A DNA stretch of 64,000 bases from CAYQLY01 sp964418605 (GCA_964418605.1 CAYQLY010000005.1:62001-126000), one strand, 5' to 3'. Shown: positions 15,494-25,392, counted from the stretch's first letter. Made by a program: numbers and translations. Notes: generated by a model from the letters alone, not told the origin.

Positions 15494-16468
15494 TTAAAAT
15501 TTAAAAACAATGTCGTTCATGCACCTAAAATGCTCTTGGGGGCATACTGAATACCCAATTTTCGAACAAGGCCTACAATACAATCCTTTATTTTCCCATA
15601 CGACATACTCTGTTTGATAAGGATACATGCCAAAATCAGGAACCGTATTACCCCATATAGAATAAATTTTTTTCTTAAACGCAGCAGCAATATGCATCAA
15701 CCCGGTATCATGAGCTATAACCCAAGCAGACTGTTTAATTAATGAAGCCGATTGATTTAAATTATATAAACCACATCCATTATACAATAGAGGGAAACAA
15801 GATTTATTCTGTTGTTGTTGAAAATGATCAATAATTTTTTCCGCCTGGATATAATCCTCCTTAGCTCCCAAGAAAACAATAGGTTCTTTAATCAACAAAC
15901 ATAGTTCTACTATTTTTTGAAAAGGAAGTTTTTTTGTTTCGTGCTGTCCACCGAGCGCATAAACAACATAGTTATCGTGAAAAGCAACCGGAAGAGATTG
16001 TTTTAACACATGATCCTTCTCAGGAATAAAATAGTCCAATCCCAATCCATCATTTTCTACACCCATACTACTTAGGGTATTCATATACCGATCAACTATA
16101 TGAATAGGTGGAAGTCGATTGATCTTAAAAACAACATACACCCATTTTTTAAAATTCAACTTCTTAAAAGTATATAATTTTGATATACCCAATAAACATA
16201 ATTTAATGATACGCGTACGCAAATTGGAATGAAGATCAATGACTACATCATATTTCTCTCTTCTCAACATCCGAACAAGGTTAATTATCTTTTTTTCCAA
16301 AAAATATACTTTAGATATAAATGGATTGGATTCAACTAAAACGCTATATTTTTTCTTAGTACAAAAATGGATTTCCGAATTCGGAAATTTATTTTTCAAA
16401 TTTCGAACCACAGGAGAGGTAAGTACGATATCACCAATAGAAGAAAAACGCAAAACAAGAATTTTCAT
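15494..16468 (-). CDS. Glycosyltransferase family 9 (heptosyltransferase-like)
   Basis: 324 residues. The start MKILVLRFSSIGDIVLTSPV is the family N-terminus, and the C-terminal donor domain carries the signature AHDTGLMHIAAAF with SIWGNTVPDFGMYPY. Family 9 enzymes transfer heptose or a similar sugar to lipopolysaccharide core or surface glycans at the inner membrane's cytoplasmic face. Its first codons overlap the PolX gene end by 4 bases, so they are probably co-transcribed. Acceptor and sugar cannot be told from sequence. Confidence 0.9.
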   Translation of the reverse strand: MKILVLRFSSIGDIVLTSPVVRNLKNKFPNSEIHFCTKKKYSVLVESNPFISKVYFLEKKIINLVRMLRREKYDVVIDLHSNLRTRIIKLCLLGISKLYTFKKLNFKKWVYVVFKINRLPPIHIVDRYMNTLSSMGVENDGLGLDYFIPEKDHVLKQSLPVAFHDNYVVYALGGQHETKKLPFQKIVELCLLIKEPIVFLGAKEDYIQAEKIIDHFQQQQNKSCFPLLYNGCGLYNLNQSASLIKQSAWVIAHDTGLMHIAAAFKKKIYSIWGNTVPDFGMYPYQTEYVVWENKGLYCRPCSKIGYSVCPQEHFRCMNDIVFKF

Positions 16469-18147
16469 TTTTTTATTCTCTTATTTTTAAATACAGACTG
16501 AAGCTCAAAAGCAGAAAGAGCATTTAATGTTCTATCTTTCAATAATCCTCCTTTTCTAGCCATAATAATACCATAGCTCATATCTAAATAGGCTTCTTTT
16601 TCATGCGCATCTGGACAAATACACAATGAAACATTTTTTTCCATGGCATATTCTATCCATCTCCAATCCAAATCAAGACGCCATGGATTCGAATTAATCT
16701 CTATGGCTACGTGATAATGAGAACATGCTTCAATGACAGCTCGGTGATCTATCAGATAGCCCTCTCTTTTTAACAATAATCTCCCTGTCGGATGACCTAA
16801 TATAGTAGTAAATGGATTTTGAATAGCTTTAATTAATCGCTCCGTCGCTTTGGCCTGACTCATATTCATAGCTGAATGAATCGATGCAATCACAAAGTCA
16901 AATGTAGATAACACATCAGAACTATAATCAAGCGATCCATCGGATAATATATCTGATTCAATTCCCTTAAATATAAAAAATGGATAAAGTTTTTTATTTA
17001 ATAAATCAATTTCATCATGTTGTTTCTTCACACGAGATTCAGAAAGCCCATTCGCATAAAAAGCTGATTTCGAATGATCCGTAATTCCTAAATACTCATA
17101 TCCCAGAGCTTTATAAAAAGATGCCATTTCTTCAAGAGCATGTTTCCCATCACTATAAGTTGAATGAGCATGAATAATACCCTTTAAATCTTTAAGCGCC
17201 ACAAGACGTTCCATCATGAGCTTATCATCACTTATTTTAAATATAGGCTTCTCTCTCATCTCAGGATCAAGATAAGTAAATCCTAAATCTTTATATATTT
17301 CTTCTTCAGAAGAAAACGAGTTAATTACCTTGTCTCCACTAAGTATTTCTTCTAGATAATCGGGCGAACCTGTAAGTGTAAATAAACGCTTAAAAAAATC
17401 ATCCGAAGATGTAAAATAAATAGCAAGTTGAACATCTCTATTTTTTAACTTGCCGCGCCAACAAAAAGGACTCGACTGTTTTAAATTATATTCCAACCAA
17501 GATAAATTATCTTTTAAGAACGAGGAAACGGTTTCTGAATTTTTCGTTGCAACAAGAAACTCAATCACATCAATAATTTCCATTTTTCTACGAACAGCCC
17601 CAACAGAAGAAACATGTTCTACTGCATCATGCTGACGTAATAGCTTATCAAGCTCTAATACATTATTTTCTATATCTGCATAAAGGGCCTTCCCAGCATA
17701 GGCTGCAATAAACAACAAAGATTGCTTAATAGACTCTTGTGTTTTTTCTCCGAAACCCTTAAGCTTAGCAATCAAACCATTCTCACAAGCTTGTAATAAT
17801 TCTTGAGGTGTTGTAATATTTAATGTCTTCCAAATAGCATGCACCTTTTTAGGACCAAGCCCATTAACCTCCAATAACTGAATAATTCCAGGAGGAGTCT
17901 TGCCCAACAACTTTTCCAAATAATTAAACATGTTATTCAATAACAGTTGTTGAATTTGTTCAGCCACAATTTTATTTGAAAATAAAGAAGCAAGTTGTTT
18001 AGGAGAAAGACTACTCACCTCTGTGTCAAGACCTTCAATTTGAGAAGCAACAGCCCCATACATACGTACTTCTTTTTCATCATCTTCATGAATAGCTCCG
18101 AGCTGCGCGGCTAACTGAAAAAATTTTACTATATCCTTATTTTGCAT
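16465..18147 (-). CDS. polX: PolX-type protein with PHP domain; polymerase site degenerate
   Basis: 560 residues. The order is: HhH repeats (about 90-160, e.g. EVNGLGPKKVHAIW and KLKGFGEKTQESI), polymerase X nucleotidyltransferase core (about 165-310), and C-terminal PHP phosphoesterase (about 330-555). PHP metal ligands are intact (HAHSTYSDG, TDHS, IHSAM, GHPTGR, CPDAHEKE). In the polymerase core the usual GDxD pair is replaced by IDVIEF and the third Asp (VDLR) by VQLA. So 3'-5' exonuclease or AP-endonuclease activity is likely kept while polymerisation is doubtful. It overlaps the downstream glycosyltransferase gene by 4 bases. Confidence 0.88.
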   Translation of the reverse strand: MQNKDIVKFFQLAAQLGAIHEDDEKEVRMYGAVASQIEGLDTEVSSLSPKQLASLFSNKIVAEQIQQLLLNNMFNYLEKLLGKTPPGIIQLLEVNGLGPKKVHAIWKTLNITTPQELLQACENGLIAKLKGFGEKTQESIKQSLLFIAAYAGKALYADIENNVLELDKLLRQHDAVEHVSSVGAVRRKMEIIDVIEFLVATKNSETVSSFLKDNLSWLEYNLKQSSPFCWRGKLKNRDVQLAIYFTSSDDFFKRLFTLTGSPDYLEEILSGDKVINSFSSEEEIYKDLGFTYLDPEMREKPIFKISDDKLMMERLVALKDLKGIIHAHSTYSDGKHALEEMASFYKALGYEYLGITDHSKSAFYANGLSESRVKKQHDEIDLLNKKLYPFFIFKGIESDILSDGSLDYSSDVLSTFDFVIASIHSAMNMSQAKATERLIKAIQNPFTTILGHPTGRLLLKREGYLIDHRAVIEACSHYHVAIEINSNPWRLDLDWRWIEYAMEKNVSLCICPDAHEKEAYLDMSYGIIMARKGGLLKDRTLNALSAFELQSVFKNKRIKK

Positions 18148-18255
18148 AAAACAGTTAAAGACAGGTATTAAAAAATCTAGCCCTAATAGATATTAAAATT
18201 ATTCAACTAAATTCATCTAAATTAGTGAAAACTTAAAACTATTTTTTAACGAACA

Positions 18256-18903
18256 ATGAATTTCTTACCCCCTGAATTAGAAGCATATATTGAAATACAC
18301 TCTACAGAAGAATCTGATGTGTTGAAAAAATTAAATAGAGAAACAAATAGTAATGTCATGATGCCCAGAATGCTATCAGGACATCTTCAAGGACGCACTT
18401 TAGCTATGTTATCTACCATGATACAACCCATGTATATACTAGAGATTGGCACATACACAGGTTATTCTGCCATTTGTTTGGCAGAAGGATTACAAAAAGA
18501 CGGAAAGCTTTATACAATAGATATTAATGAAGAATTAGAAACAATGATTACTAATTATTTTAAAGAAGCAAAACTCGATTCAAAAATTGAACTTCTTATT
18601 GGAAATGCGCTTAACCTTATTCCAAATTTAGATATCGTTTTTGACTTAGTATTTATAGATGCTGACAAGGAAAATTATTCTACTTATTATGACCTTGCAT
18701 TTCAAAAATTAAAAATAGGTGGCTATATTATAGCAGACAATGTGCTATGGAGTGGGAAGGTCATAGCAAAGCAAGATAAAGATGATAAAGACACCAGAGC
18801 TATAAAAGATTTTAATCAAAAAGTACAACACGACAATCGTGTTGAAAATGTTCTTATGCCCATACGAGACGGGCTTATGGTCATACGAAAAAAATCAGAT
18901 TAA
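18256..18903 (+). CDS. SAM-dependent O-methyltransferase (family 3, caffeoyl-CoA type)
   Basis: 215 residues. SAM-binding motif I is ILEIGTYTGYSAICLAEGL (about 60-78); the metal-binding DLVFIDADKENYSTYYD and DNVLWSGKV motifs follow. These cation-dependent methyltransferases act on catechol-like hydroxyls; in bacteria the substrate is usually unknown, and at least one homologue group acts on tRNA hydroxyuridine. The gene is divergent from polX and ends at a bidirectional terminator. No special context. Confidence 0.9.
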   Translation: MNFLPPELEAYIEIHSTEESDVLKKLNRETNSNVMMPRMLSGHLQGRTLAMLSTMIQPMYILEIGTYTGYSAICLAEGLQKDGKLYTIDINEELETMITNYFKEAKLDSKIELLIGNALNLIPNLDIVFDLVFIDADKENYSTYYDLAFQKLKIGGYIIADNVLWSGKVIAKQDKDDKDTRAIKDFNQKVQHDNRVENVLMPIRDGLMVIRKKSD

Positions 18904-18922
18904 CGATTATATACAAGCTCTT

Positions 18923-18965
18923 TAAATTTAAAAAGGGAAGACTAATGTCTCCCCTTTTTAAATTT
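18923..18965. terminator. Bidirectional terminator between the methyltransferase and gldN
   Basis: AAATTTAAAAAGGG pairs with CCCTTTTTAAATTT, and AGAC/GTCT extends the stem around a TAAT loop. A-rich and T-rich flanks on the two sides suit termination from both convergent genes. Confidence 0.75.
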
Positions 18966-19000
18966 AATTTTTCTTTCTCAGAATAATATATAATTAATCA

Positions 19001-19933
19001 TTAATACTCCCATGCATTACTTTCAAACTCCATAATTTTTTGCTCTTCAATCTCTGAAGCAATTAAAGCAGCTCTCAAATCAGGATAAATAGTTGCTAGA
19101 TCATCTCCATCTGCATTACCAAATTTAATTGCTCTAGCCTTAAATAACCTTAACTCAAAAGCATCAGCATAATTTTTATGTTCCTTACTATTGTACCCAT
19201 TAAACCAAATTGCTTTATCAGGATTATCTCTGAATAGTTTTTCCAATTCATCATAAGAAAAAGTCCCCAAAATACGATCGATTCCCGTTGCTAAACGCTC
19301 AGCAGGGACTACGAGTGTAATGGCCTTAATTCTTATCTCCATTCGAGATCGTCGTTTATCAAATACAACATCTTCTTTCATTTCTAATACTGTCACCTCC
19401 CTTGGCAAAAACTCATTATTTAACTTTTCTTTTTCCTTCTTATCTGAAGAAGACGAACCTAAGTTACCCCAAGCTGGATCATCACTTCCACCAAACGGAT
19501 CAACAAGGGGTTGCCCCTTATTTGGATCCTCCATACCAGGAACTTTAAGATTCTCTAAAAACTCTTCCTTAGACATTCTTGTCACCAATGAATCATTCTT
19601 ATAAGGTTGTAACGTACCAGATTTAACAGATTCTATAACCAATTTGGTAATCTCATTCTGAAAGGTAAAAAAAGATCGATTAATTTTCTCTTTTCCATCA
19701 AGTCTTCTCCAGACCTCTTTTTTATACATAATATCATCTGGAAATATGATAGGTCTGATAAAAGGCTTAGTAACCGTGTAGGGAATATTATCAGTATTGC
19801 TTGCTTCATTATTATTAGTAGTAACCGAAGAAGTTTCAGCCATTCCTATTGTACCCTCCGTTTCATCTTGAGCATAGGATACAAAATTTATTCCCCCTAT
19901 AATTAATCCAAACAAACAAATTACTTTCTTCAT
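19001..19933 (-). CDS. gldN: GldN, type IX secretion/gliding motility protein
   Basis: 310 residues with a Sec signal peptide (KVICLFGLIIGGINFVSYAQ). The conserved core begins IRPIIFPDDIMYKKEVWRRLDGKEKIN and the C-terminal half carries EVTVLEMKEDVVFDKRRSRMEIRIKAI and IWFNGYNSKEHKNY, typical of GldN/PorN. GldN forms periplasmic rings with GldK under the outer membrane. A Gly/Ser/Lys linker (GSSSSDKKEKEK) separates the halves. It is the last gene of gldKLMN, 18 bases after gldM. Confidence 0.95.
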   Translation of the reverse strand: MKKVICLFGLIIGGINFVSYAQDETEGTIGMAETSSVTTNNNEASNTDNIPYTVTKPFIRPIIFPDDIMYKKEVWRRLDGKEKINRSFFTFQNEITKLVIESVKSGTLQPYKNDSLVTRMSKEEFLENLKVPGMEDPNKGQPLVDPFGGSDDPAWGNLGSSSSDKKEKEKLNNEFLPREVTVLEMKEDVVFDKRRSRMEIRIKAITLVVPAERLATGIDRILGTFSYDELEKLFRDNPDKAIWFNGYNSKEHKNYADAFELRLFKARAIKFGNADGDDLATIYPDLRAALIASEIEEQKIMEFESNAWEY

Positions 19934-19951
19934 AATACCTGATACTTAAGT

Positions 19952-21556
19952 TTAATTTAATGATATATTAACTATACGCTGTGATGCAGGAATAGATACT
20001 TCTTCTACCTTATTTTGGAAGTTCAATCGTTTAACAGACTTTACTTCTATAACTAACCTATCGCCTGGTTTCGATAAATTTCTAAAATCAGAAACTGAAA
20101 CTTCTGTATTCGTCACACGTTTTTGAGAAACAGCTCTTGTACCTCGCGCCAAATATATTTCCCATTCTGCTACCTTATAACGTGCATCTTTTGGCAAAAA
20201 TTGTCTAAAACTCTCATCAGGAACTATAACAATTTTTAAGTTAGATAATGTAGATGCTGTAAGGCCTGTCTTTAAATTAATTTCACTTGTTCCTTGATAA
20301 ATTTTCAACGATGGAATAGGAATACCACGTACAGGGAAGTCTTGAGTGCCAATTAAATTACCATTGCTATTAACAGTTAATTTAACTTTCTTACTATTAG
20401 GTACCAAAGTAACCAACCCTTTACTAGAACCTGGAATTACATTAGCTCCTGTTGCAGAAAAAGTTGGATTATAACTATTACCTAAGGCTGGGACTTGGAC
20501 ATTCAGCTCATTACCACAATTAAAATATAGTGCATTTACAGCAGCTGATTGCACCTGAATGATAGGCTTAGCTACAACATATTCCACTCTATTAGAAAAA
20601 GTAGTATCATTGCCCTGTGGGGTCCTAACAGTAATTTCAGCCAAAAATGTCTTAGTGATAGTACCGTCAGCACCATAATTTCCAGGAGTAGCAGTAAATT
20701 CAACCTGGCCTCTGCCATTTTTAACGCTAACTTCCCTGCCATCAACTTTCATGATAGGATTAACAGACTTTGAAGATGCAGCTATAAACATCTCAGCTTT
20801 ATACTTAGATCCTGCTGCAACAAACTTAGACTCTGGATTAACCATAGCCACAATTTGATCAAAACGTATTTGATCAGCACCTACCTGACTTGCCAAATAC
20901 TGCAATACCGCCGTTTCATCTCTAATAATTTCAGTTTGTTTTTGACTTAACACAGCCAATGCAGCTACCATTGGAGTTTGACCAAAATTTAAGTCAGCAA
21001 AATTTTTGTTCTTTTGCTCAGGATCTTTTCTTACAGTAGGAATATCCTTAGCATCCAAAGCAATATGTCTGAATCGATCTGTACCTTGTCTTCCACCCAT
21101 ATCCGACAAGTAATCTACAAAATTATTAATCTCACCCTTAATCTTAAACGCTTCACCTTTTCCACCGCGGATCATAATTTCCTCAGTAATGGTTTCATCT
21201 TTTCCACCACGAAAACTTCCGTTTTCATCTTTTCCACCACTTTTCTCTATAAGTTCATTTTTAATTGCATCTAGTCTAGCAAGCATTTCTGCGGTTTTAA
21301 CTCTTACCTCTTGAGCTGTTTTGACTACTTGCAAATCTTTGTCTCTATTCCCTGATTTAGCTACTTTATCTTGAATAGAAGATATAATATTAGTATTAGA
21401 AATAATAGATTCTCCGTTCGCCAGTTCAAGACTTTCATTTAAAAATCTAAACTTCTCCACGATTGCAGAACTTACCTGCAAGGCTAGCAAGGCTGTAAGA
21501 ACCAGATACATCATATTAATCATCTTCTGCCTTACCGACAACTGTTGATCAGCCAT
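19952..21556 (-). CDS. gldM: GldM, type IX secretion motor subunit
   Basis: 534 residues. The N-terminus (LSVRQKMINMMYLVLTALLALQVSSAIV) carries the single inner-membrane helix that pairs with GldL, with the large periplasmic part running to residue 534 and contacting GldK/N. Near residues 115-145 there is an unusual Gly-Lys-rich stretch with three GGK motifs (GGKDENGSFRGGKDE and RGGKGE), coded partly by a short DNA direct repeat. GldLM converts the proton gradient into rotation or force. The gene follows gldL by 68 bases. Confidence 0.95.
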   Translation of the reverse strand: MADQQLSVRQKMINMMYLVLTALLALQVSSAIVEKFRFLNESLELANGESIISNTNIISSIQDKVAKSGNRDKDLQVVKTAQEVRVKTAEMLARLDAIKNELIEKSGGKDENGSFRGGKDETITEEIMIRGGKGEAFKIKGEINNFVDYLSDMGGRQGTDRFRHIALDAKDIPTVRKDPEQKNKNFADLNFGQTPMVAALAVLSQKQTEIIRDETAVLQYLASQVGADQIRFDQIVAMVNPESKFVAAGSKYKAEMFIAASSKSVNPIMKVDGREVSVKNGRGQVEFTATPGNYGADGTITKTFLAEITVRTPQGNDTTFSNRVEYVVAKPIIQVQSAAVNALYFNCGNELNVQVPALGNSYNPTFSATGANVIPGSSKGLVTLVPNSKKVKLTVNSNGNLIGTQDFPVRGIPIPSLKIYQGTSEINLKTGLTASTLSNLKIVIVPDESFRQFLPKDARYKVAEWEIYLARGTRAVSQKRVTNTEVSVSDFRNLSKPGDRLVIEVKSVKRLNFQNKVEEVSIPASQRIVNISLN

Positions 21557-21624
21557 ATATTTTTTTATTAATGAGTTGGGTTAACTTTAAATAATTCAAT
21601 TAGTTGGTTTTTAGAAAGTTAATA

Positions 21625-22365
21625 TCAAACCTTCATAGCGCTCAACATATTACCATATATCTTGTTCAAATTGGTAAGATTAGTTGTCAGCTTCGATAAC
21701 TCTGTTTTAAATTGTTGTGTATCCTTAGCCGCCTCTGTCATGCTTTCTACAGCTGTTGATAGGTTTTTATAGAAACTACTCATGGCTTTAACATGATTAT
21801 TAGCATCTTTCAACTCTGTTTCATAGACAGCATTCAATGCACCTAAATTTTTAGTAATTGCTTGTACTTGCATATGATATTCTTTTGAATCTTTAGAGGC
21901 ATTAGACATATCAGACATTGCAGTAATAACGCCAGAATATGACTTATTCAAATCTAGCATAGACTTAGAAGCCTCTTTTACATTTTTAGCATATTCACTT
22001 GTAGCAATCGTAGCATCATTAATAGAACTCATCTTAGAAGCTGTCTCTGCTAAAGTCTTCATCCCTTTACCTAAATTTTCAATAAGGTGAGATTCTATTC
22101 CTCCTTTTTGAAGCATATTATCCAACTGCTTTGTAGTGTTACTATCCTTGCTTACAGAACCTGTTGAAGGCTGTGGTTGAAAGGCGCTTAAAAAGAAAAT
22201 AAACGCTTCAGTTGTAAGACCAGCTACTAACATGAAACCTGCGCCTGGCCAATGCATAATTTTAAACATCGCCCCGCAGATAACAACAGCTGCACCTATT
22301 CCATAAGCCATCGGCATAAGTTTGTCAAATAGGTAATTACTAGTTTCTCCTTTTTGTGCATTCAT
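21625..22365 (-). CDS. gldL: GldL, type IX secretion motor subunit
   Basis: 246 residues. Two N-terminal membrane helices (AYGIGAAVVICGAMFKIMHW and FMLVAGLTTEAFIFFLSAF) include the conserved Glu in TTEAF thought to carry protons. The remainder is a cytoplasmic coiled-coil region with regular Met/Ser-rich helices (SKMSSINDATIATSEYAKNV). It forms the motor with GldM. It lies 86 bases after gldK. Confidence 0.95.
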   Translation of the reverse strand: MNAQKGETSNYLFDKLMPMAYGIGAAVVICGAMFKIMHWPGAGFMLVAGLTTEAFIFFLSAFQPQPSTGSVSKDSNTTKQLDNMLQKGGIESHLIENLGKGMKTLAETASKMSSINDATIATSEYAKNVKEASKSMLDLNKSYSGVITAMSDMSNASKDSKEYHMQVQAITKNLGALNAVYETELKDANNHVKAMSSFYKNLSTAVESMTEAAKDTQQFKTELSKLTTNLTNLNKIYGNMLSAMKV

Positions 22366-22451
22366 GTTATTTAATTTTTTTAATGGTTATTTAACAATTG
22401 GTTTATAAAGTTATAAGTATTACGATAGATTCAAATATATAATTTTAAAAA

Positions 22452-23486
22452 TTAAAATTCATTACCTGCTGACCGCCCCAAGTAAGTCATAGCACATCTA
22501 AAACCTATAAAAGCTTCAACCGAATCTCTATGTTGAAAACTTCGAGCTCCTGTTTGTAAATAGTAGGCAATATCTTTCCATGACCCACCTCGCACTACTT
22601 TTCGAGGTTCATTATCATCATAGTAAGTTGGATTTAAATCCCAAATAACGGCCATAGAAGATGGGTTAAATGCATCTTCACACCATTCTGCGGCATTACC
22701 TGACATTCCATATAAGCCATAATCATTAGGAAAAAAAGCATAGACTGGATTAGTATAACTAAATCCATCATCATAGTAATTACCTCTTCCGGGTTTAAAG
22801 TTAGCTAACAAACAGCCTTTGGAATTTCTGATATAAGGACCTCCCCATGGATATGGAGCCAATTTCCTTCCTCCACGAGCTGCATATTCCCATTCCGCCT
22901 CAGAAGGCAATCTAAAATTGGGCATTGTCCATAAACCTTGGCTTGTTCGGTATGCATTTAAATTTTTAGTTCTCCACTGACAAAAATATTTAGCTGCTTT
23001 CCAGTCCACACCTACTACAGGATAATCATCAAACGCAGGATGCCAATAGTAATACTCCATCATTGGATCACCCATATGATGAGTAAAGTCTTTTACCCAA
23101 ACGGTTGTATCGGGATACAACTCCTTCATAACATAATCTTCACCTAGGACATCCAGAGAGTCAGCTATAATAGCCGTCATGAATTGCCTATATTCATTGT
23201 TTGTAATTTCAGTATCATCCATATAGAAGCCGCTGATGGTAACTTGCTTATTCATATTGATTTGAGAATAAGCTATATCTTGATCACCTTGGCCCATATG
23301 GAACGTTCCTCCAGGAACAGCCACCATACCAAATGGAAGATCCATACCAAGATAATTTCTAGCCATCACTCCTGTTAACTGACCCTGTGTATCCTTAGGG
23401 TTCTTTCCACAGCTCTGCAGAGAAACGGCAACAGCACACACCACCACCGCTTTACCCACATAGATAAAAGCTTTTATCTTATTCAT
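22452..23486 (-). CDS. gldK: GldK, type IX secretion lipoprotein
   Basis: 344 residues. Lipoprotein signal ends in SLQSCGK (lipidated Cys near 26). The rest is a formylglycine-generating-enzyme-like (sulfatase-modifying) fold: PGGTFHMGQGDQDIAYSQ, FRLPSEAEWEYAARGG and GFRCAMTYLG. In GldK the catalytic function is lost and the fold is structural, forming the periplasmic ring with GldN. It starts the gldKLMN operon behind a promoter at 23508-23541, close to a porP-type gene. Confidence 0.95.
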   Translation of the reverse strand: MNKIKAFIYVGKAVVVCAVAVSLQSCGKNPKDTQGQLTGVMARNYLGMDLPFGMVAVPGGTFHMGQGDQDIAYSQINMNKQVTISGFYMDDTEITNNEYRQFMTAIIADSLDVLGEDYVMKELYPDTTVWVKDFTHHMGDPMMEYYYWHPAFDDYPVVGVDWKAAKYFCQWRTKNLNAYRTSQGLWTMPNFRLPSEAEWEYAARGGRKLAPYPWGGPYIRNSKGCLLANFKPGRGNYYDDGFSYTNPVYAFFPNDYGLYGMSGNAAEWCEDAFNPSSMAVIWDLNPTYYDDNEPRKVVRGGSWKDIAYYLQTGARSFQHRDSVEAFIGFRCAMTYLGRSAGNEF

Positions 23487-23507
23487 ACCTTAAACCTGTT
23501 TAGACAA

Positions 23508-23541
23508 CAAAAATATTAACTTTATATTAAATATACACAAA
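23508..23541 (-). promoter_or_regulatory. Promoter for the gldKLMN operon
   Basis: On the minus strand TTTG (23541-23538), a 22-base spacer and TATTTTTG (23515-23508) fit the Bacteroidota promoter, with the spacer slightly long. The predicted start is near 23501, about 15 bases before gldK. This would let the operon be expressed apart from porP. Confidence 0.5.
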
Positions 23542-23577
23542 AAAACTTAAAAAAAATTATAAAATTTATTTTTTTAC

Positions 23578-24519
23578 TTATCTAATACTAAAACGAGGCG
23601 TGCGAACGATCTGCCTTATTCCGCCAACAGGTACAGAATAAGATACCAACACCTCATGAGAGGTAGGCCGTTTAACGGTCTGACCAGCTACAACATAATC
23701 AAATGCATAACTTAAATTAAGTGCGCTATTAAAAAGACTAACCCCCACAATAGCAATCACAGCATCCGATCTTCTATATGATAATCCACCGAAAAATTTC
23801 TTTTGAATATTCGCAATTGCACTTAATTCAAAAGAAAGCACATTAAAATCTGATTTAATAAGAACAGATGGCGTAACAATCACTTTAGGTGTAGCTTGAA
23901 AATCATATCCTGTAGTAACATATAATACTCTTGAAAGTGGATTATTTAGTTTATCTATACCAAAATTAAAAGAAGGGGACAGCATGTGCGTAACACTAAC
24001 TCCTGCAAAATACCGTAACCCTCTAAAATAAATTCCAGCGCCAAAATCTGGTTTTATTTGAGACTGAATTCCATCCCTTCGTAAAGGGTCATTAGGATCA
24101 GCCCATCGGTATTGATTAAAATTAATTTGCTGAGAAAACATTCCTGCACGAAGGCCCAAACCTATTTTGCCAACTGAAGGTATAACAATATGGTAAGCAT
24201 AAGAACCCTGAACTTGCAGGCCAGAAAATGGACCTACCACGTCATTCACAACATGTAGACCTATACCACTGCTTATCATATCTAAAGGAGCATTGACGCT
24301 AAAGACCTGGGTTTGAGGAGCCCCCCCTTGATCAAACGTAGGACTATAGCCTGTCCATTGATTTCTATAAATTAAGGCAAATCGAAGACCTTCATCCATA
24401 CCTGCATAGCCAGGATTTAAATACAGTGTATTAAACATGTATTGACTAAAATGGGGGACTTGTTGCGCCATGAGTTTGATGGGCAACATTAAACATATAA
24501 AATATATTAGCTTCTTCAT
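23578..24519 (-). CDS. PorP/SprF family type IX secretion membrane protein
   Basis: 313 residues with a signal peptide (MKKLIYFICLMLPIKLMAQQ). The start of the mature part, PHFSQYMFNTLYLNPGYAGM, is the family signature, followed by an eight-or-more-stranded outer membrane barrel with alternating hydrophobic strands. PorP/SprF proteins link the Gld motor or specific cargo to the outer membrane. It lies 91 bases upstream of gldK, the standard gene order. Which cargo it serves is unknown. Confidence 0.92.
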   Translation of the reverse strand: MKKLIYFICLMLPIKLMAQQVPHFSQYMFNTLYLNPGYAGMDEGLRFALIYRNQWTGYSPTFDQGGAPQTQVFSVNAPLDMISSGIGLHVVNDVVGPFSGLQVQGSYAYHIVIPSVGKIGLGLRAGMFSQQINFNQYRWADPNDPLRRDGIQSQIKPDFGAGIYFRGLRYFAGVSVTHMLSPSFNFGIDKLNNPLSRVLYVTTGYDFQATPKVIVTPSVLIKSDFNVLSFELSAIANIQKKFFGGLSYRRSDAVIAIVGVSLFNSALNLSYAFDYVVAGQTVKRPTSHEVLVSYSVPVGGIRQIVRTPRFSIR

Positions 24520-24604
24520 AATCTACGCTATTTTTTTAGGTTTAAAACGAACAAAATATAACAATGATACTTCAAATTAACATTTTTTACAAAAAAAAAC
24601 AAAT

Positions 24605-25375
24605 TTACTTATTAGCCTTCTTTACATAGAATTCTAATGCACTAGTCATTGATGGAGCTTCGGGTGTTGGAGCTTCAATATCTAATATAAAGCCAGCATC
24701 TCTAATGGCCTTAGCTGTAGCTGCACCAAAGGCAGCCAAGCGCGTTTTATTTTGCTTAAATTGAGGGAAATTAAAAAGCAATGAATCTAACGCAGATGGG
24801 CTAAAAAACGCAATAATATCATAGTTTAATTTGGAAATAGCTGATAGATCAGATGGTACCGTATTGTATATTATTGCCTCTGTATAATTATAATCATTAT
24901 GTTGTAAGAACTCTACAAGCTCTCCTCTATTTCCATTTGAGCACGGAAAGATAATTTTTTCTCCTTTATGCTTTTTTAAAATAGCAATTAAATCATGAGC
25001 TGTTTTTTCGCCAACAAAAATTTTTCTTTTTCGAAGAACAATATACTTTTGTAAATAATTAGCTGTTTGCTCTGTCACACAAAAATACTTGGTTTGCGCA
25101 GGCATTTCTATTTTGCTTTCCGCACACAGTTTGAAAAAATGATCTACTGCATTACGACTTGTGAAAATAACAGCTGTATGTGCAAGGATATCTATCTTTT
25201 GCTTCCTAAACTCTTTAATGTCAACAGGCTGTATTTCAACAAATGGTGTGAAATCCATTTTAATATCATACCTCTCAGCAATTTCAAAATAGTGAGACTT
25301 CTCATCAATCGGCCTAGGTTGCGAAATCAATACTTTAGAAACTTTAGTTAACCTATCAGAGTTACTTTTTGCCAT
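24605..25375 (-). CDS. hemD: Uroporphyrinogen-III synthase
   Basis: 256 residues of two similar Rossmann-like lobes. Features seen: VSKVLISQPRPIDEKSHYFE at the start, AVIFTSRNAVDHFFKL, GEKIIFPCSNGNRGELVEFL and IIAFFSPSALDSLLF, then AAFGAATAKAIRDAG near the C-terminus. It closes hydroxymethylbilane to uroporphyrinogen III in heme synthesis. In Bacteroidota hemD commonly lies between the DUF4271 gene and porP as here. It is 17 bases after the DUF4271 gene. Confidence 0.88.
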   Translation of the reverse strand: MAKSNSDRLTKVSKVLISQPRPIDEKSHYFEIAERYDIKMDFTPFVEIQPVDIKEFRKQKIDILAHTAVIFTSRNAVDHFFKLCAESKIEMPAQTKYFCVTEQTANYLQKYIVLRKRKIFVGEKTAHDLIAILKKHKGEKIIFPCSNGNRGELVEFLQHNDYNYTEAIIYNTVPSDLSAISKLNYDIIAFFSPSALDSLLFNFPQFKQNKTRLAAFGAATAKAIRDAGFILDIEAPTPEAPSMTSALEFYVKKANK

Positions 25376-25392
25376 AAAAGCTCAGATTATCT

